From positions 93,561-157,560 of the forward strand of contig NZ_JABFMW010000006.1 in NCBI RefSeq assembly GCF_013359725.1: 64,000 bases of DNA, given 5' to 3'. The translations under genes were made by a program, and so were the position numbers. The notes under the pieces were generated by a model that saw only the letters and a list, made by a program, of their open reading frames with translations, was not told the DNA's origin and searched no databases. Position 1 is the stretch's first letter; each line of letters begins with the position of its first letter. The stretch comes from Pseudarthrobacter sp. C4D7 (lineage in GTDB: Bacteria; Actinomycetota; Actinomycetes; Actinomycetales; Micrococcaceae). Shown in pieces: positions 1 to 9,940 of this stretch.

Positions 1-1630
1 CCGGGGCCGAAGGGAGCAAAACCACCCCGTCGCGCAGCCGCAGGATGCGGGCGGCGCGTTCAGCAGCAGCAAGCTCGCGGGCCCCCAGGCCAAGGGCAGC
101 CAGCTCGTCCGCTTCCGGGGCGCGGAAGGCGTCTGCGCCGAGCCGGCCCTCCAGAACCGCAATGGCCGGCTCGATGGGCCCGAGGTTGCCCCCGCTGCCG
201 GGCATCCGGACGTGCCCGCCGTCCTGTTCGAGCCCGGCTCCGGAGATCACATGGGACAGCAGCCTCGCGTCGGGCAGTTTCAGCAGGTCGCGCGCCGCGC
301 CCATGGAAACTCCGGGGGCCAGGGCGTCCCGCTCCTGCAGCACCTGCACTGCACTGCGCAGTTGATGCTGCCAGGCTTCAAGGACGGGAGCGTGCACCCA
401 CCAGTCGTCGATGACCTTGACGCCGTCGGGGGCCGCCGTGCCGTTGCCGGAGAGCAGGCCGAGCCGGCGCAGGTGATCCGCCTGGACAGCCTTGCGGGCC
501 GCCACCTCTCCCAGGACGTCGCCGGCGGGATCCATTCCCGCGAGGCGCTCCGCCCAATGGGCGCCGTCGCCGCGCCGCCGCAGCGCGGGCGGGTCCGCGT
601 CGAGGACACGGGCACCGCCGAGCACCGAGCGGCTCCCTGGATCGCGCAGCACCAGCCGGTCCCCCAGGACGAGAGGCAGGTGCCTGTCGAGGACCAGACG
701 GGCATGGTCGGGTCCGAAAGGGCGCAACCGGGCCGACACGGACGCCGTTCCGACGTGCACCATGAGCTGCTCGGGTACCTCCGTATAGGCCACCCCGGTG
801 GTGCGCTGAATGCCTGCCACTGCGGTGGTGGGCCATGCGTCCGGTGTGACCAGCGCGTCGCCGCGCCGGATGTCCGCTGCGGCGACGTCGCGCAGGTTCA
901 ATGCCACGCGGCTGACCGGTTCCACTGAAGGGTAGGACGTGTCACGGCTCTGCAGGCCGCGGACCACCACGGCCCGGCTGCCGGCGTGCCCGAGCAGTTC
1001 CAGCCGGTCGCCCTGGGCCAGCGTTCCTGCCGCCAGGGTTCCGGTCACCACGGTTCCGGAACCGGTGATGGTAAACGAGCGGTCCACCCACAACCTGACC
1101 CGCCCGGTGGTGACCGGGGCAGGCACCCGGGCTAGGACGTCGTCGAGCGTTGCCCGTAACTCCGGAAGCCCGGTCCCGTCGATGGCGGACACCACCACCG
1201 CGGGAGCATCCCGCAGCCCTGTCCCGGCAAGCTCTGCGCGGGTCCGCGAGAGCACGTCTGCAACCTGCTGCCCTGTGGCCCGGTCTGCCCGGCTCAGCAC
1301 CACGACGCCGTGGTCGATGCCCAACGCAGCGACGGCGTCCCGGTGGTCGCTGGACTGGGCCTGCCAGCCCTCGTCCGCGGCCACCACGAAGCAGACCACC
1401 GGCGCCGGCCCAATGCCGGCCAGCATGTTTCCGAGGAACCGTTCGTGGCCGGGTACGTCGACGAACGCAACATCCTGCCCGGAGGGCAACGTGGTCCAGG
1501 CGTAGCCAAGGTCGATGGTCAAGCCGCGGCGGCGTTCTTCCTCCCAGCGGTCCGGTTCCATGCCGGTGAGGGCACGGACCAGGGTGCTTTTACCGGAATC
1601 GACGTGTCCGGCTGTGGCAACGACGTGCAC
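1..1630 (-). CDS. selB: Selenocysteine-specific elongation factor SelB (C-terminus beyond window edge)
   Basis: SelB is the GTPase that carries Sec-tRNA to the ribosome at UGA codons followed by a SECIS hairpin. The N-terminus reads VHVVATAGHVDSGKSTLVRA, with the P-loop GHVDSGKS, then the G3 motif DVPGHERF near residue 57 and a G4-like SRAD near residue 110. Beta-barrel domains follow, with motifs such as TITGSGTVVTGTL. The start is a GTG (1628-1630), three bases after the selA stop, so it is very likely translated with selA. About 543 codons are visible. The winged-helix C-terminus that binds SECIS is cut by the left edge. Confidence 0.95.
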   Translation of the reverse strand, partial: MHVVATAGHVDSGKSTLVRALTGMEPDRWEEERRRGLTIDLGYAWTTLPSGQDVAFVDVPGHERFLGNMLAGIGPAPVVCFVVAADEGWQAQSSDHRDAVAALGIDHGVVVLSRADRATGQQVADVLSRTRAELAGTGLRDAPAVVVSAIDGTGLPELRATLDDVLARVPAPVTTGRVRLWVDRSFTITGSGTVVTGTLAAGTLAQGDRLELLGHAGSRAVVVRGLQSRDTSYPSVEPVSRVALNLRDVAAADIRRGDALVTPDAWPTTAVAGIQRTTGVAYTEVPEQLMVHVGTASVSARLRPFGPDHARLVLDRHLPLVLGDRLVLRDPGSRSVLGGARVLDADPPALRRRGDGAHWAERLAGMDPAGDVLGEVAARKAVQADHLRRLGLLSGNGTAAPDGVKVIDDWWVHAPVLEAWQHQLRSAVQVLQERDALAPGVSMGAARDLLKLPDARLLSHVISGAGLEQDGGHVRMPGSGGNLGPIEPAIAVLEGRLGADAFRAPEADELAALGLGARELAAAERAARILRLRDGVVLLPSAP

Positions 1631-1633
1631 CGC

Positions 1634-2965
1634 TCAGCCCGCCCTGCCGGCATCCGCGGCTTCGAGGCTTGCCAACGCCTCCCGTACGGCCGCGGCGATC
1701 CGGGCGTCGTCCCGTTCGGGGACGCACCGCAGGTCAACCAAACAGAAGCCGTCGTGGACGCGCGGCAGCACGGCCGGATCCCCGGTCCGCAGGAGCCGGG
1801 CGACGCCTTCCGGGAGCCGGAGTGCCCACCCGGCCAGGGGAACCCCCGGGGCACCTCCGCCGCCTACCCTGCCGTCATGCGGGACCACGGCTGCACCAAG
1901 TTCCCGGGCCAGCCGGTCAGTTCGGCGGCGCAGCTGCCCGGCGTCGGCGTGCAGCGCCTGGACGACCGGCGGCGGGCCGCCGGCAACGGTCGCCTCCAGG
2001 GCGGCAAGGGCAAGTTTGTCGGCCCTGACCGCGCGGGCCAGCGGGTGGCGCGCCAGCCGCGCGATGACTTCCCTGCGGCCCAGCAGCAGGCCGGCCTGGG
2101 GGCCGCCCAGCAGTTTGTCGCCGCTGGCAATCACGACGTCGGCCCCACTCGCCAAAGCGGTGGCGGCATCCGGTTCATCCGGCAGGAACGGGTCCGGTGC
2201 CAGCAGTCCGCTGCCGAGGTCAGCCACGAGGGGTACCCCGTTGCCGGCAGCCAGCCGGCTCAGCTCAGCCATGGGAACAGCCGAGGTAAAGCCGTCAACA
2301 CGGAAATTGCTGGGGTGGACCTTGAGGATGCACCCGGTATCCGGTCCGAGCGCCCCGGCGTAGTCATGGAGGTGGGTCCGGTTGGTGGTGCCCACCTCGC
2401 GAAGCCTGGCGCCTGTGGATTCCATCAGGTCGGTGAGCCTGAACCCGGCACCGATTTCCACCAGTTCGCCCCGGCTCAGCACCACCTCGCGGCCGGCCGC
2501 CAGGGCCGTCGTGGCGAGCACCAGTGCTGCCGCTCCGTTGTTCACCACCAGCGCGTCCTCGGCCGCAGGACATGCAGCGAGGAGGGCGGCGCGGGCTCCG
2601 GCGCCGCGGCGTGAACGGCTGCCGTCCGACAGGTCTAGCTCCACGTCCACGTAGCCGCTGGCCGCGACGAGGGCGGCAACAGCGCCTTCGGAAAGCGGCG
2701 CACGCCCCAGGTTGGTGTGCACGATGACACCGGTGGCGTTCAAGACCGGGCGCAGGGTTGTTGCCGTCCGGGCAGCGACGGCAGCCAGCAGGACAGGTTC
2801 CACCTGGCCGGCCGGGAGCCCGCCGCTCCGGGCCTGCTCCTGGACATCCCGGACGAGTTCGCGGATGATGCGCCCGTTCAGCCGGGTGCGGGCCTCGCGG
2901 ACCGCCGGCAGTGCCAGCAGGTCATTCGTGCGGGGAATCAGGCGCCGGGGATCGACCTGGTCCAC
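1634..2965 (-). CDS. selA: L-seryl-tRNA(Sec) selenium transferase
   Basis: This PLP enzyme converts Ser-tRNA(Sec) to Sec-tRNA(Sec) using selenophosphate. The 443-residue protein has the usual SelA length. It shows the N-terminal SelA region (VNATGVIVHTNLGRAP-like motif near residues 76-90), VNNGAAA near 141-147, and the PLP-lysine motif SGDKLLGGPQAG with K284. The start is GTG (MDQVDPRRL). The gene lies directly downstream of tRNA-Sec on the same strand and three bases before selB, so the three probably form one transcription unit. Confidence 0.96.
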   Translation of the reverse strand: MDQVDPRRLIPRTNDLLALPAVREARTRLNGRIIRELVRDVQEQARSGGLPAGQVEPVLLAAVAARTATTLRPVLNATGVIVHTNLGRAPLSEGAVAALVAASGYVDVELDLSDGSRSRRGAGARAALLAACPAAEDALVVNNGAAALVLATTALAAGREVVLSRGELVEIGAGFRLTDLMESTGARLREVGTTNRTHLHDYAGALGPDTGCILKVHPSNFRVDGFTSAVPMAELSRLAAGNGVPLVADLGSGLLAPDPFLPDEPDAATALASGADVVIASGDKLLGGPQAGLLLGRREVIARLARHPLARAVRADKLALAALEATVAGGPPPVVQALHADAGQLRRRTDRLARELGAAVVPHDGRVGGGGAPGVPLAGWALRLPEGVARLLRTGDPAVLPRVHDGFCLVDLRCVPERDDARIAAAVREALASLEAADAGRAG

Positions 2966-3001
2966 AGCCCTCCTCGTATCGCGGCATTCGTTGCCGAAAG
3001 T

Positions 3002-3097
3002 TGGCGGTGGCGGACGGGAATCGAACCCGCCAGGCCGAGATGCTCAGCCGCACCGGTTTTGAAGACCGGGGGGCCCACCAGGACCCGGACGCCACCG
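3002..3097 (-). tRNA. selC: tRNA-Sec (anticodon TCA)
   Basis: On the minus strand the sequence folds as a selenocysteine tRNA: an 8-bp acceptor stem CGGTGGCG / CGCCACCG, encoded CCA (3002-3004), T arm with GGTTCGATTCC, a long variable arm, and anticodon TCA at 3060-3062 in the context CTTCAAA. The length of about 96 nt is typical of the unusually long tRNA-Sec. It lies between selA (same strand) and selD (divergent). A TATATT on the minus strand (3104-3109) could be its -10 box; I see no good -35. Confidence 0.95.
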
Positions 3098-3139
3098 CGC
3101 CTCAATATAGCAGGGTTGCCTTGAAGGTACGCTGGGCAG

Positions 3140-4165
3140 GTGAATGAGGCCCAGACGTCAATCCAGCAACTCGATGCAGGTGCCGCCGGCGCAGTCCGGC
3201 TCACCGACTATGCCCACGGGGGTGGCTGCGCCTGCAAAATTCCTCCGGGCGAGCTCGAAGACGCGGTCCGTGGCCTGATCGGCCAGCCCGGAGCCGAGGT
3301 ACTGGTGGGCCTCGACACTGGCGACGACGCGGCGGCGGTCCTGGTGCGTGAGGACCTTGCCGTCCTGACCACGGCGGACTTTTTCACTCCCGTGGTCAAC
3401 GACGCCTTCGACTGGGGCCGGATCGCCGCAGCCAATGCGCTCTCGGACATTTACGCCATGGGCGGCCGGCCAATCACGGCGATCAACCTCATCGGCTGGC
3501 CCCGGGGCGTCCTCCCCATGGAGCTGATGACCGAAGTCCTGCGCGGCGGGCTGAGCGTAGCCTCGCAGGCGGGTTGTCCGGTTCTTGGGGGCCACTCAAT
3601 TGATGACCCTGAACCAAAGTACGGCATGGCAGTGACGGGCGTGGCCCATCCGGACCGTTTGCTGCGCAACGATGCCGCCCGGCCCGGACTGCCCATCACG
3701 CTCACCAAGCCAATCGGCGTCGGACTTCTCAACAACCGGCACAAGCAGACCGGCGAGGTGTTCCCTGAAGCCGTGGAAACCATGGCTGCCCTGAACCGCG
3801 ACGCGGCCGACGCCGCGGTGGCTGCCGGTGTCAGGGCGGCAACCGACGTGACAGGTTTCGGCCTCCTGGGCCACCTCCACAAAATGGTGCGCGCGTCGGA
3901 CGTGGGGGCCGTGATCGACCTGAAGGCCGTGCCGCTGATCGACGGCGCCCGCCAGGCGCTCCGTGATGGCTTCATTTCCGGCGGGAGCCGGCGCAACCTG
4001 GAGTGGGTGCGTCCGCACGTCAGCACCGCGGCAGGCATCACCGACGACGACCTGCTGCTCCTGGCTGATGCGCAAACCTCCGGCGGCCTGCTGGTGGTTG
4101 GTGAGCTGCCGGGGCATCCCGTGATCGGCCATACCACCGCGGGGCGGGGCATCGAGATCCGCTGA
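3140..4165 (+). CDS. selD: Selenide, water dikinase (selenophosphate synthase), Cys form
   Basis: SelD makes selenophosphate from selenide and ATP, the selenium donor for SelA. The N-terminal motif is TDYAHGGGCACKIPP: C30 and K33 match the catalytic Cys17 and Lys20 of E. coli SelD, so this is a cysteine enzyme and not itself a selenoprotein. Other family motifs include LDTGDDAAAV, DFFTPVVNDAFDWGRIAAANALSDIYAMGG and ATDVTGFGLLGH. The protein has 341 residues, full length. The GTG start has a weak Shine-Dalgarno. It is divergent from tRNA-Sec/selAB and convergent with the formate dehydrogenase operon. Confidence 0.95.
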   Translation: MNEAQTSIQQLDAGAAGAVRLTDYAHGGGCACKIPPGELEDAVRGLIGQPGAEVLVGLDTGDDAAAVLVREDLAVLTTADFFTPVVNDAFDWGRIAAANALSDIYAMGGRPITAINLIGWPRGVLPMELMTEVLRGGLSVASQAGCPVLGGHSIDDPEPKYGMAVTGVAHPDRLLRNDAARPGLPITLTKPIGVGLLNNRHKQTGEVFPEAVETMAALNRDAADAAVAAGVRAATDVTGFGLLGHLHKMVRASDVGAVIDLKAVPLIDGARQALRDGFISGGSRRNLEWVRPHVSTAAGITDDDLLLLADAQTSGGLLVVGELPGHPVIGHTTAGRGIEIR

Positions 4166-4192
4166 TTCCGAACGCCTGCGGAGGCGCCCTTG

Positions 4193-5284
4193 TCAGCTCC
4201 CGGTGGTAATCGCGTCGCCGGTGACGCCGGCTGCGCGGCGGGCCGCCAGCCGGTTCTTCTGCGGTTCAATCGTGTACCGCGGATCCCTGGCCGACTCAAG
4301 GCCGGCCTCGAACACGCCAAACCGGGTCAGCGCTGATGCGGAAAGCAGGGCCAGCCCCGAAACGGCCGCCACGATGCGGTGCCTTCCGCCCAGGAGTGTC
4401 CCCAGGCCGCCGGCAACAGCCAGCCGTTCGCTCCACTTCAGCATTGCTCCGGCCTTGCCCTGGTGAAGTGGCTCAGCAGCCACCGGATCCATCCGGCGTT
4501 CCATCACCTTCATGGCCACCACGTCACCCAGGACACCGAGCACGGCGAGGTTACGTGCAGGACCCGTCTCGCGGACCGGCGTGGTGACCATGGCCAGCCC
4601 GGCGGACGCCAGGCACGCGGAACTCACGAAGACGAAGGGCAGCTCTTCATGGGCAGCGTTCCACGTTGGCGTGGCGGTGTCGCCCAGCAGGACGGCAGTG
4701 TAGGCCGCCAGTGGTCCAGCGAAGACCGCAGCTTCGATGCCGGCGGGTCCTTCGACGGCCTGCAGCACGTTGCGCAGGGGGCCGAGCGGCAGCCGGTTTC
4801 CACTCATGCGGTCGATCTCCGCGACGGCCGCCACACCCGCTCCGGCGCTGAACGCACTCAGGATCCACGAACCCACGCTCATGGGGGACGTAACCTTGAA
4901 GGTCCGCAGCATGTGCAGGAAGCGCTCCGGCCGGCCCAGGTCCTTCACCAAGGCAACCGCCCCGGCGCTTACCGCGGTGAGGGCGCCCAGCCGGGCATTC
5001 CGGCGAAGCACGGGCCGCCCGGTCAATTGTCCGCCGGCGGCCAGGAGGGCCGAGCCTGCCGCCACACCACCGAGGAAGAGGTAGATGGCGACGTCATCGC
5101 CCCATGGTGCGGGTTTCACCACGGGACGGCCGTAGTAGGAGCTGAATTCCGGCTCCGGGACCATGGGCATCTCGCGGCTGCCGTCGCCGTTGTCCCGGCG
5201 CCGTCCAGTGCCGCGTTTGCCGCCCTCCCGCCGTCGCCGGGCGGGTTCCGATGGCCGGAAACTGTCGAATTCGGAAAGTGTCAC
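4193..5284 (-). CDS. nrfD: NrfD/PsrC-type membrane subunit of formate dehydrogenase
   Basis: A 363-residue polytopic membrane protein of the NrfD/polysulfide reductase family. Hydrophobic helices start near residue 65 (VAIYLFLGGVAAGSALLAAG), and further helices fill the rest. The N-terminal 45 residues are charged and probably cytoplasmic. The GTG start overlaps the fdhB stop (GTGA), so it is coupled to fdhB. By analogy with other FdhA-FdhB-NrfD complexes it should anchor the catalytic subunits and pass formate electrons to menaquinone. The exact N-terminus could lie further downstream. Confidence 0.88.
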   Translation of the reverse strand: MTLSEFDSFRPSEPARRRREGGKRGTGRRRDNGDGSREMPMVPEPEFSSYYGRPVVKPAPWGDDVAIYLFLGGVAAGSALLAAGGQLTGRPVLRRNARLGALTAVSAGAVALVKDLGRPERFLHMLRTFKVTSPMSVGSWILSAFSAGAGVAAVAEIDRMSGNRLPLGPLRNVLQAVEGPAGIEAAVFAGPLAAYTAVLLGDTATPTWNAAHEELPFVFVSSACLASAGLAMVTTPVRETGPARNLAVLGVLGDVVAMKVMERRMDPVAAEPLHQGKAGAMLKWSERLAVAGGLGTLLGGRHRIVAAVSGLALLSASALTRFGVFEAGLESARDPRYTIEPQKNRLAARRAAGVTGDAITTGS

Positions 5285-6291
5285 GCGCGTCCTCCCAGGA
5301 AGGCAAGTGCAGCTGCAGCGGCCATGCCCGCTACCGCCATACCGGCCCGCCGGTACATCTTCGGCAGATCAGCGGTGGGGACCCGCGGGTCCGGCGGTAG
5401 CCCGTAGACTTCCGGTTCGTCCAGCAGCAGGAAGACAGATCCGGTGCCGCCGACGCCGTCGTTCTCGTTCGCACCGTAGAGCCGCGCCTCGGTGAGGCCC
5501 TTCGCGTGCAGGTCTGCCACCCGCTCACGGGCCGCCTCCACCATGTCGTCGTGGTCGCCGAACTTGATGGACGTCGTCGGGCATGCTTTGGCGCAGGCCG
5601 GCGTCTCGTCCGCCACCAGTCGGTCGTAACAGAGGGTGCACTTCTGGGCGATGCCCGCGTTCGGGACCTCGGGGTGCGCGGCGTGCTGGTCTTCCCTGCT
5701 GGTAGAGACCTTGACCGTGCCGTTGCTGCGGCGTTCGATGACGCCGAAGGGGCACCCGGCCACGCAGGTTCCGCAACCGTTGCAGACGTCGTCCTGGACC
5801 ACCACGGTGCCGAACTCGGTCCGGAACAGCGCCCCGGTGGGACACACATCAAGGCACCCCGCGTGCGTGCAGTGCTTGCAGACGTCGGAGGACATCAGCC
5901 ACCGGAAGTCTGCCGTGTCCGGCGGCGTGGTGTCCGCTTCCGCAAGGTCCGCCGGGACGGATGCTGCCGGAGCCGGAGGACCGATGCGGGGCATTCCCAG
6001 GCTGACCAGGGCCCGCCCCGATTCCCGGGCCTCCACAATGCGGTCCTGGCCCTGCTCAATGAACGCGACATGCCGCCAGGTGCTGGCGCCCAGGGATCCG
6101 GTGTTGTCATAGGAAGACCCGAGGAGTTCCAGGTTCCCGTCCTGCGGATTGTGGTTCCACTCCTTGCAGGCAACTTCGCAGGCCTTGCAGCCGATACAAA
6201 TCGAGGTGTCAGTGAAGAACCCCTTGCGCGGATGGTTGTGTTCCCAGTGGGCATCGGCGGTGGGGTCGGTCGGTCCGGACAGCTGGCCCAT
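5281..6291 (-). CDS. fdhB: Formate dehydrogenase iron-sulfur (beta) subunit
   Basis: This subunit moves electrons from FdhA to the membrane subunit. Four ferredoxin-type cysteine clusters are visible in 336 residues: CIGCKACEVACKEW near residue 32, CKHCTHAGCLDVCPTGAL near 137, CNGCGTCVAGCPFGV near 170, and CTLCYDRL with ACAKACP near 213-235. A hydrophobic segment near the C-terminus (GMAVAGMAAAAALAFLGG) may be a membrane anchor, as in FDH-N type beta subunits. The ATG follows immediately after the TAG of the upstream 33-codon ORF, whose last codons contain the GGAGAA Shine-Dalgarno. Confidence 0.95.
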   Translation of the reverse strand: MGQLSGPTDPTADAHWEHNHPRKGFFTDTSICIGCKACEVACKEWNHNPQDGNLELLGSSYDNTGSLGASTWRHVAFIEQGQDRIVEARESGRALVSLGMPRIGPPAPAASVPADLAEADTTPPDTADFRWLMSSDVCKHCTHAGCLDVCPTGALFRTEFGTVVVQDDVCNGCGTCVAGCPFGVIERRSNGTVKVSTSREDQHAAHPEVPNAGIAQKCTLCYDRLVADETPACAKACPTTSIKFGDHDDMVEAARERVADLHAKGLTEARLYGANENDGVGGTGSVFLLLDEPEVYGLPPDPRVPTADLPKMYRRAGMAVAGMAAAAALAFLGGRA

Positions 6292-6393
6292 CTAGTTCTC
6301 CAAGGTGGGATCGATGCCCGGAACGCTGCCGCTGGGCAGTGTCCCGGGCCGGGCAAAGTAGGTGCGGCCCTGGCCGGATATGGCGACGGTCAT
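6292..6393 (-). CDS. 33-residue ORF coupled between fdhA and fdhB
   Basis: The ATG overlaps the fdhA stop as ATGA, and the TAG abuts the fdhB ATG with no spacer. The product begins MTVAISGQGRTYFARPG and ends GIDPTLEN. It is hydrophilic, with no membrane segment or cysteine. Its 3' end supplies the ribosome binding site of fdhB, so at minimum its translation would couple fdhA to fdhB. I do not recognise the product. It may be a small FDH accessory protein or only a coupling device. Confidence 0.6.
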   Translation of the reverse strand: MTVAISGQGRTYFARPGTLPSGSVPGIDPTLEN

Positions 6394-9300
6394 TTCCCGC
6401 CACCCTCGGCGTGGCCGTCGGGCCCCGCGGGATCCTTGCCTTCCGCCGCGGGGGCGGTGACGGTGCGGTTACCGGTCTCGATGGTCAGCCCGGCCCTCGC
6501 CTGGTATTCGGCAACGAGGGCAAGGAGGTCCTTCCCGCGCGGCCGGCGGCCTGGACGGATGTCGCAGGAGGCCACCTTGGATTCCTGGATCTGGACGTTG
6601 GGATCAAGGGTCACCCCCAGCAGGTCGTTGGCCGCGTCACCGCTGACCACAGCATTGCTGCCGACGCCCCAGTGGTAGGGCAGGCCGATCTGGTGCACGG
6701 TGTGCCCGCCAACGGCAAGCGGCCTCATCCGGTCGGTCACCAGCACCTTCGCCTCAATGGCAGAGCGCGGCGAGATGATGGTGGCCCACCCATAGGGTTC
6801 CAGTCCGCGCTCAGCGGCCAGTTCGGGCGACACTTCGCAGAACATCTCCGGCTGCAGTTCGGAGAGGTACGGCAGCCAGCGGCTCATCCCGCCCGCGGTG
6901 TGGTGCTCCGTGAGCCGGTACGTGGTGAAGACGAAGGGATAGACCTCCGCCCCGGGTGTACCGGCACTGGGTGCGCTGAGGTTGTCCTTGCGGGCGTACT
7001 TCAGCCGTGCCGGACTCTGCTGCTGCGGGTACAGCCCGTTGGCCACGGGTGATTCCTGGGCCTCGTAGTGGGTTGGGAGCGGACCGTCCACGAGTCCCTT
7101 GGGCGCGAACAGCCAGCCCTTGCCGTCAGACTGCATGATGAACGGATCGTCCCCGCTGAGCGCGGCCGGTCCGCCCACCGAGGGGTCGGGTTTGGTGCCG
7201 GGGGCGAGGGTCGGCGGGAAGTCGGGGACGTCGTCGCCCACCCACTTCCCCTGCTCCGCGTCCCACCACACGTATTTCTTGCGTTCGCTCCACGGCTTGC
7301 CGGCCGGATCGGCGGAGGCGCGGTTGTACAGGATCCGCCGGTTGGCCGGCCAGGCCCAGCCCCACTCAGGAGCTGCCGGGCCTTGTTCCTGGCCTGGTTT
7401 CCGGCTGGCGGCGTGGTTGATCCCCTCGGCGTAGACGCCGGTGTAGATCCAGCAGCCTGCCGTCGTAGAGCCGTCCGCGCGGAGTTCGGTGTAGGCGGAG
7501 AGCGGCTTACCGGCATCCGGGCCGGTCAGGTGACGCCCGTTGATCTCGGCAAGCACCGACTCGGGGTCCGGATCACCGTGCTCGTCCGTGGGGTAATCCC
7601 ACGTCAGATCCAGCAGCGGCCGGTCCCGTTCGTCCTGGGAATCGGCGAGCTTCTCCCGGATCCGGTGCCCCAGTTCGTAAAAGAACTGCAGTTCGCTCTG
7701 GCACTCGCCCGGCGGTGCCACCGCCTGGTGGCGCCACTGCAACAGCCGCTGGGTCTGGGTGAAGGACCCGGCCTTCTCCACGTGGGTGGCTGCCGGCAGG
7801 AAGAAGACCTCGGTCTCGATATCCTCGGTCCGGAGTTCCCCGGACTCGATTTCCGGGCCGTCTTTCCACCACGTCGCGGACTCGATCATGTTCAGGTCGC
7901 GGACCACGAGCCACTTCAGGTGGGACATTCCGAGCCGCTGCATGCGCCCGTGCGCCGAGCCGACCGCCGGGTTCTGGCCGAGCAGGAAGTAGCCTTCCAC
8001 CTCGTCGCGGAGCATGCTCATCACGGTCTCATAGGTCCCGTGGGCACCGGTCAGCCGGGGCAGGTAGTCGTAGGCCCAGTCGTTGTCCGCCGTCGCCGCG
8101 TCCCCCCACCAAGCCTTCAGCAGGCTGATGGTGTACGCATCGGCATCGGCCCAGAATCCCTTTTGGCTCTTCGAGGCGTTGGCCGCGAGGTACTCCTCCA
8201 GGGTGTCGTGGCGGCCGGCGCTGGGCATGGGGAGGTAGCCGGGCAGCAGGTTGAACAGCGTCGGAATGTCGGTGGAGCCCTGGATGCTGGCGTGGCCGCG
8301 GAGGGCCATGATCCCGCCGCCGGGACGCCCCACGTTTCCCAGCAGCAACTGGAGGATGGCGGCTGCCCGGATGAACTGGGCACCCAGCGAGTGCTGGGTC
8401 CAACCCACGGCGTACGCGAAGCAGGTGGTCCGGTCGCGGCCGGAGTTCTCCGTGATGGTCTTCGCCAGGTAGGCAAAGTCGGCTTCGCTGATGCCGCACA
8501 TGTCGCGGACCATTTCCGGGGTGTAACGGGCGTAGTGCCGCTTCAGGATCTGGAAGACGGTCCTGGGGTTTTGGAGCGTGTCATCCCGCAGCACTTCCGC
8601 GTGCTCGAGGGGCGGGCCACCGCTGCCGAGGGCGTCGCCGGCTGCCCGGGCGCCCGCCTCGGCCCCGTGCTCCGGACCGGCCGGTTCGTCGATGGAGCCA
8701 TCTTCGGCTTCATCGTAGGCCCACGACGAGTTGTCGTATGCACCCTTTTCCGGGTCGAAACCGGAGAACAGCCCGCCAAGGTCCTCAGCGTCGCGGTAGT
8801 CCTCATGGACCAGCGTGGCCGCGTTGGTGTACGCGGTCACATACTCCTTGAACCACAGGTCGTTGGCGATGACGTAGTTGATGAGCGCGCCAAGGAGCAC
8901 AACATCGGAGCCGGCCCTGATGGGCAGATGCTTGTCCGACACGGCCGAGGTCCGAGTGAACCGCGGGTCGATATGGATGACCTTCGCCCCACGGGCTTTA
9001 GCCTCCGCTACCCACTGGAATCCCACCGGATGGCATTCGGCCATGTTGGAACCCTGGATGATGATGCAGTCGGCGTTGGCCATGTCCTGCAGTGACTGCG
9101 TAGCGCCACCGCGCCCAAACGAGGCTCCCAAACTGGGAACCGTGGCGGAGTGTCATATACGGGCTTGGTTCTCCGTCTGTACCGCGCCGGCAGCGGTGAA
9201 AAGCTTCTTGATCAGGTAGTTCTCTTCGTTGTCCAATGTGGCGCCGCCCAGCGAGGCGATGCCCATGGTGCGCCGCAGCAGGCGGCCGTGGTCATCGGTC

Positions 9301-9719
9301 TGCTGCCAGGTCCTGCGCCGGCTCTCGATGAACCGGTCGGCGATCATTTCGACGGCGGTGGAGAGTTCCAGCCGCTGCCATTCCCTGGCACGCGGCGCAC
9401 GGTACAAAACCTTGGTCTGGCGGCCCGGAGAATTGACCAGCTGTTCGCTGGCGGAACCCTTGGGGCAGAGGCGCCCGCGTGAAATAGGTGAGTCCGGATC
9501 GCCTTCGATCTGAACGACCTTCTCGTCTTTGACGTAAACGCGCTGCCCGCACCCGACCGCGCAGTAGGGGCACACACTCTGCACCACCCGGTCTGCGGTG
9601 GCTGTGCGGGGGGTCATGGCCTGCGTCTTGGGCGAGGTCACCGACGGCCCACGGCCAAGGAGGTCGCCCGTGGTCAGTTGACGGACGACCGGCCATTGAA
9701 GAAAACTTCGCGGTGCCAT
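6390..9719 (-). CDS. fdhA: Selenocysteine formate dehydrogenase catalytic (alpha) subunit, TGA recoded
   Basis: The molybdopterin/tungstopterin enzyme that oxidises formate to CO2. The N-terminus has the 4Fe-4S motif CPYCAVGCGQRV and GRLCPKGSAS. The reading frame meets TGA at 9153-9155 (codon 189 from this start) in the context QARI-U-HSATVPSLGASFGRGG, the conserved Sec-His active-site context of formate dehydrogenases; the frame then continues 913 codons to the true stop. Total about 1109 residues. I chose the ATG at 9717-9719 (MAPRSFLQWPVVRQLTTGD); an in-frame ATG at 9759-9761 would add 14 residues that do not look like the family. It heads the operon fdhA-ORF33-fdhB-nrfD. No fdhD or cofactor genes are in the window. 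Confidence 0.96.
9123..9141 (-). promoter_or_regulatory. Putative bacterial SECIS hairpin in fdhA
   Basis: On the mRNA strand, 11 nt after the UGA, lies the hairpin GGTTCCCA-GTT-TGGGAGCC: 8 bp with one G-U pair and a loop containing GU. In E. coli fdhF the SECIS hairpin also starts 11 nt after UGA with GGUU. The position, the GGTT start and the GU-containing loop are what SelB recognises in the known elements. Recoding by this element is inference, well supported by the sel genes next door. Confidence 0.8.
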
Positions 9720-9940
9720 TTCTGGAGCATATCCCAGACCACGGCAGGAGCAACAGGACAAGGTTGGGCGTGTCCCGCTGCATCAAGCAGCCGGAACCTT
9801 GCGGCGCAAGGAATGCCTGCCCCCAGGGAAATCGCGTGGCGGAAGTGCGCCGAACCGGCTTCGCCCATAACGTGGGACGCAGGGACTGTGCGGCCACACT
9901 GCGGACTGTGCACCGATCAGCAGGCAAAGCGAGGAAAACA

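Noticed and set aside
1310..2614. 434-codon plus-strand frame across selB and selA
   Set aside because: Antisense shadow; both sel genes show full family motifs on the minus strand.
7068..9095. 675-codon open frame antisense to fdhA
   Set aside because: High-GC shadow of the fdhA codon pattern; its composition (Val/Gly/Arg/Gln-rich, no domain motif) is that of a third-position mirror, and fdhA is certain.
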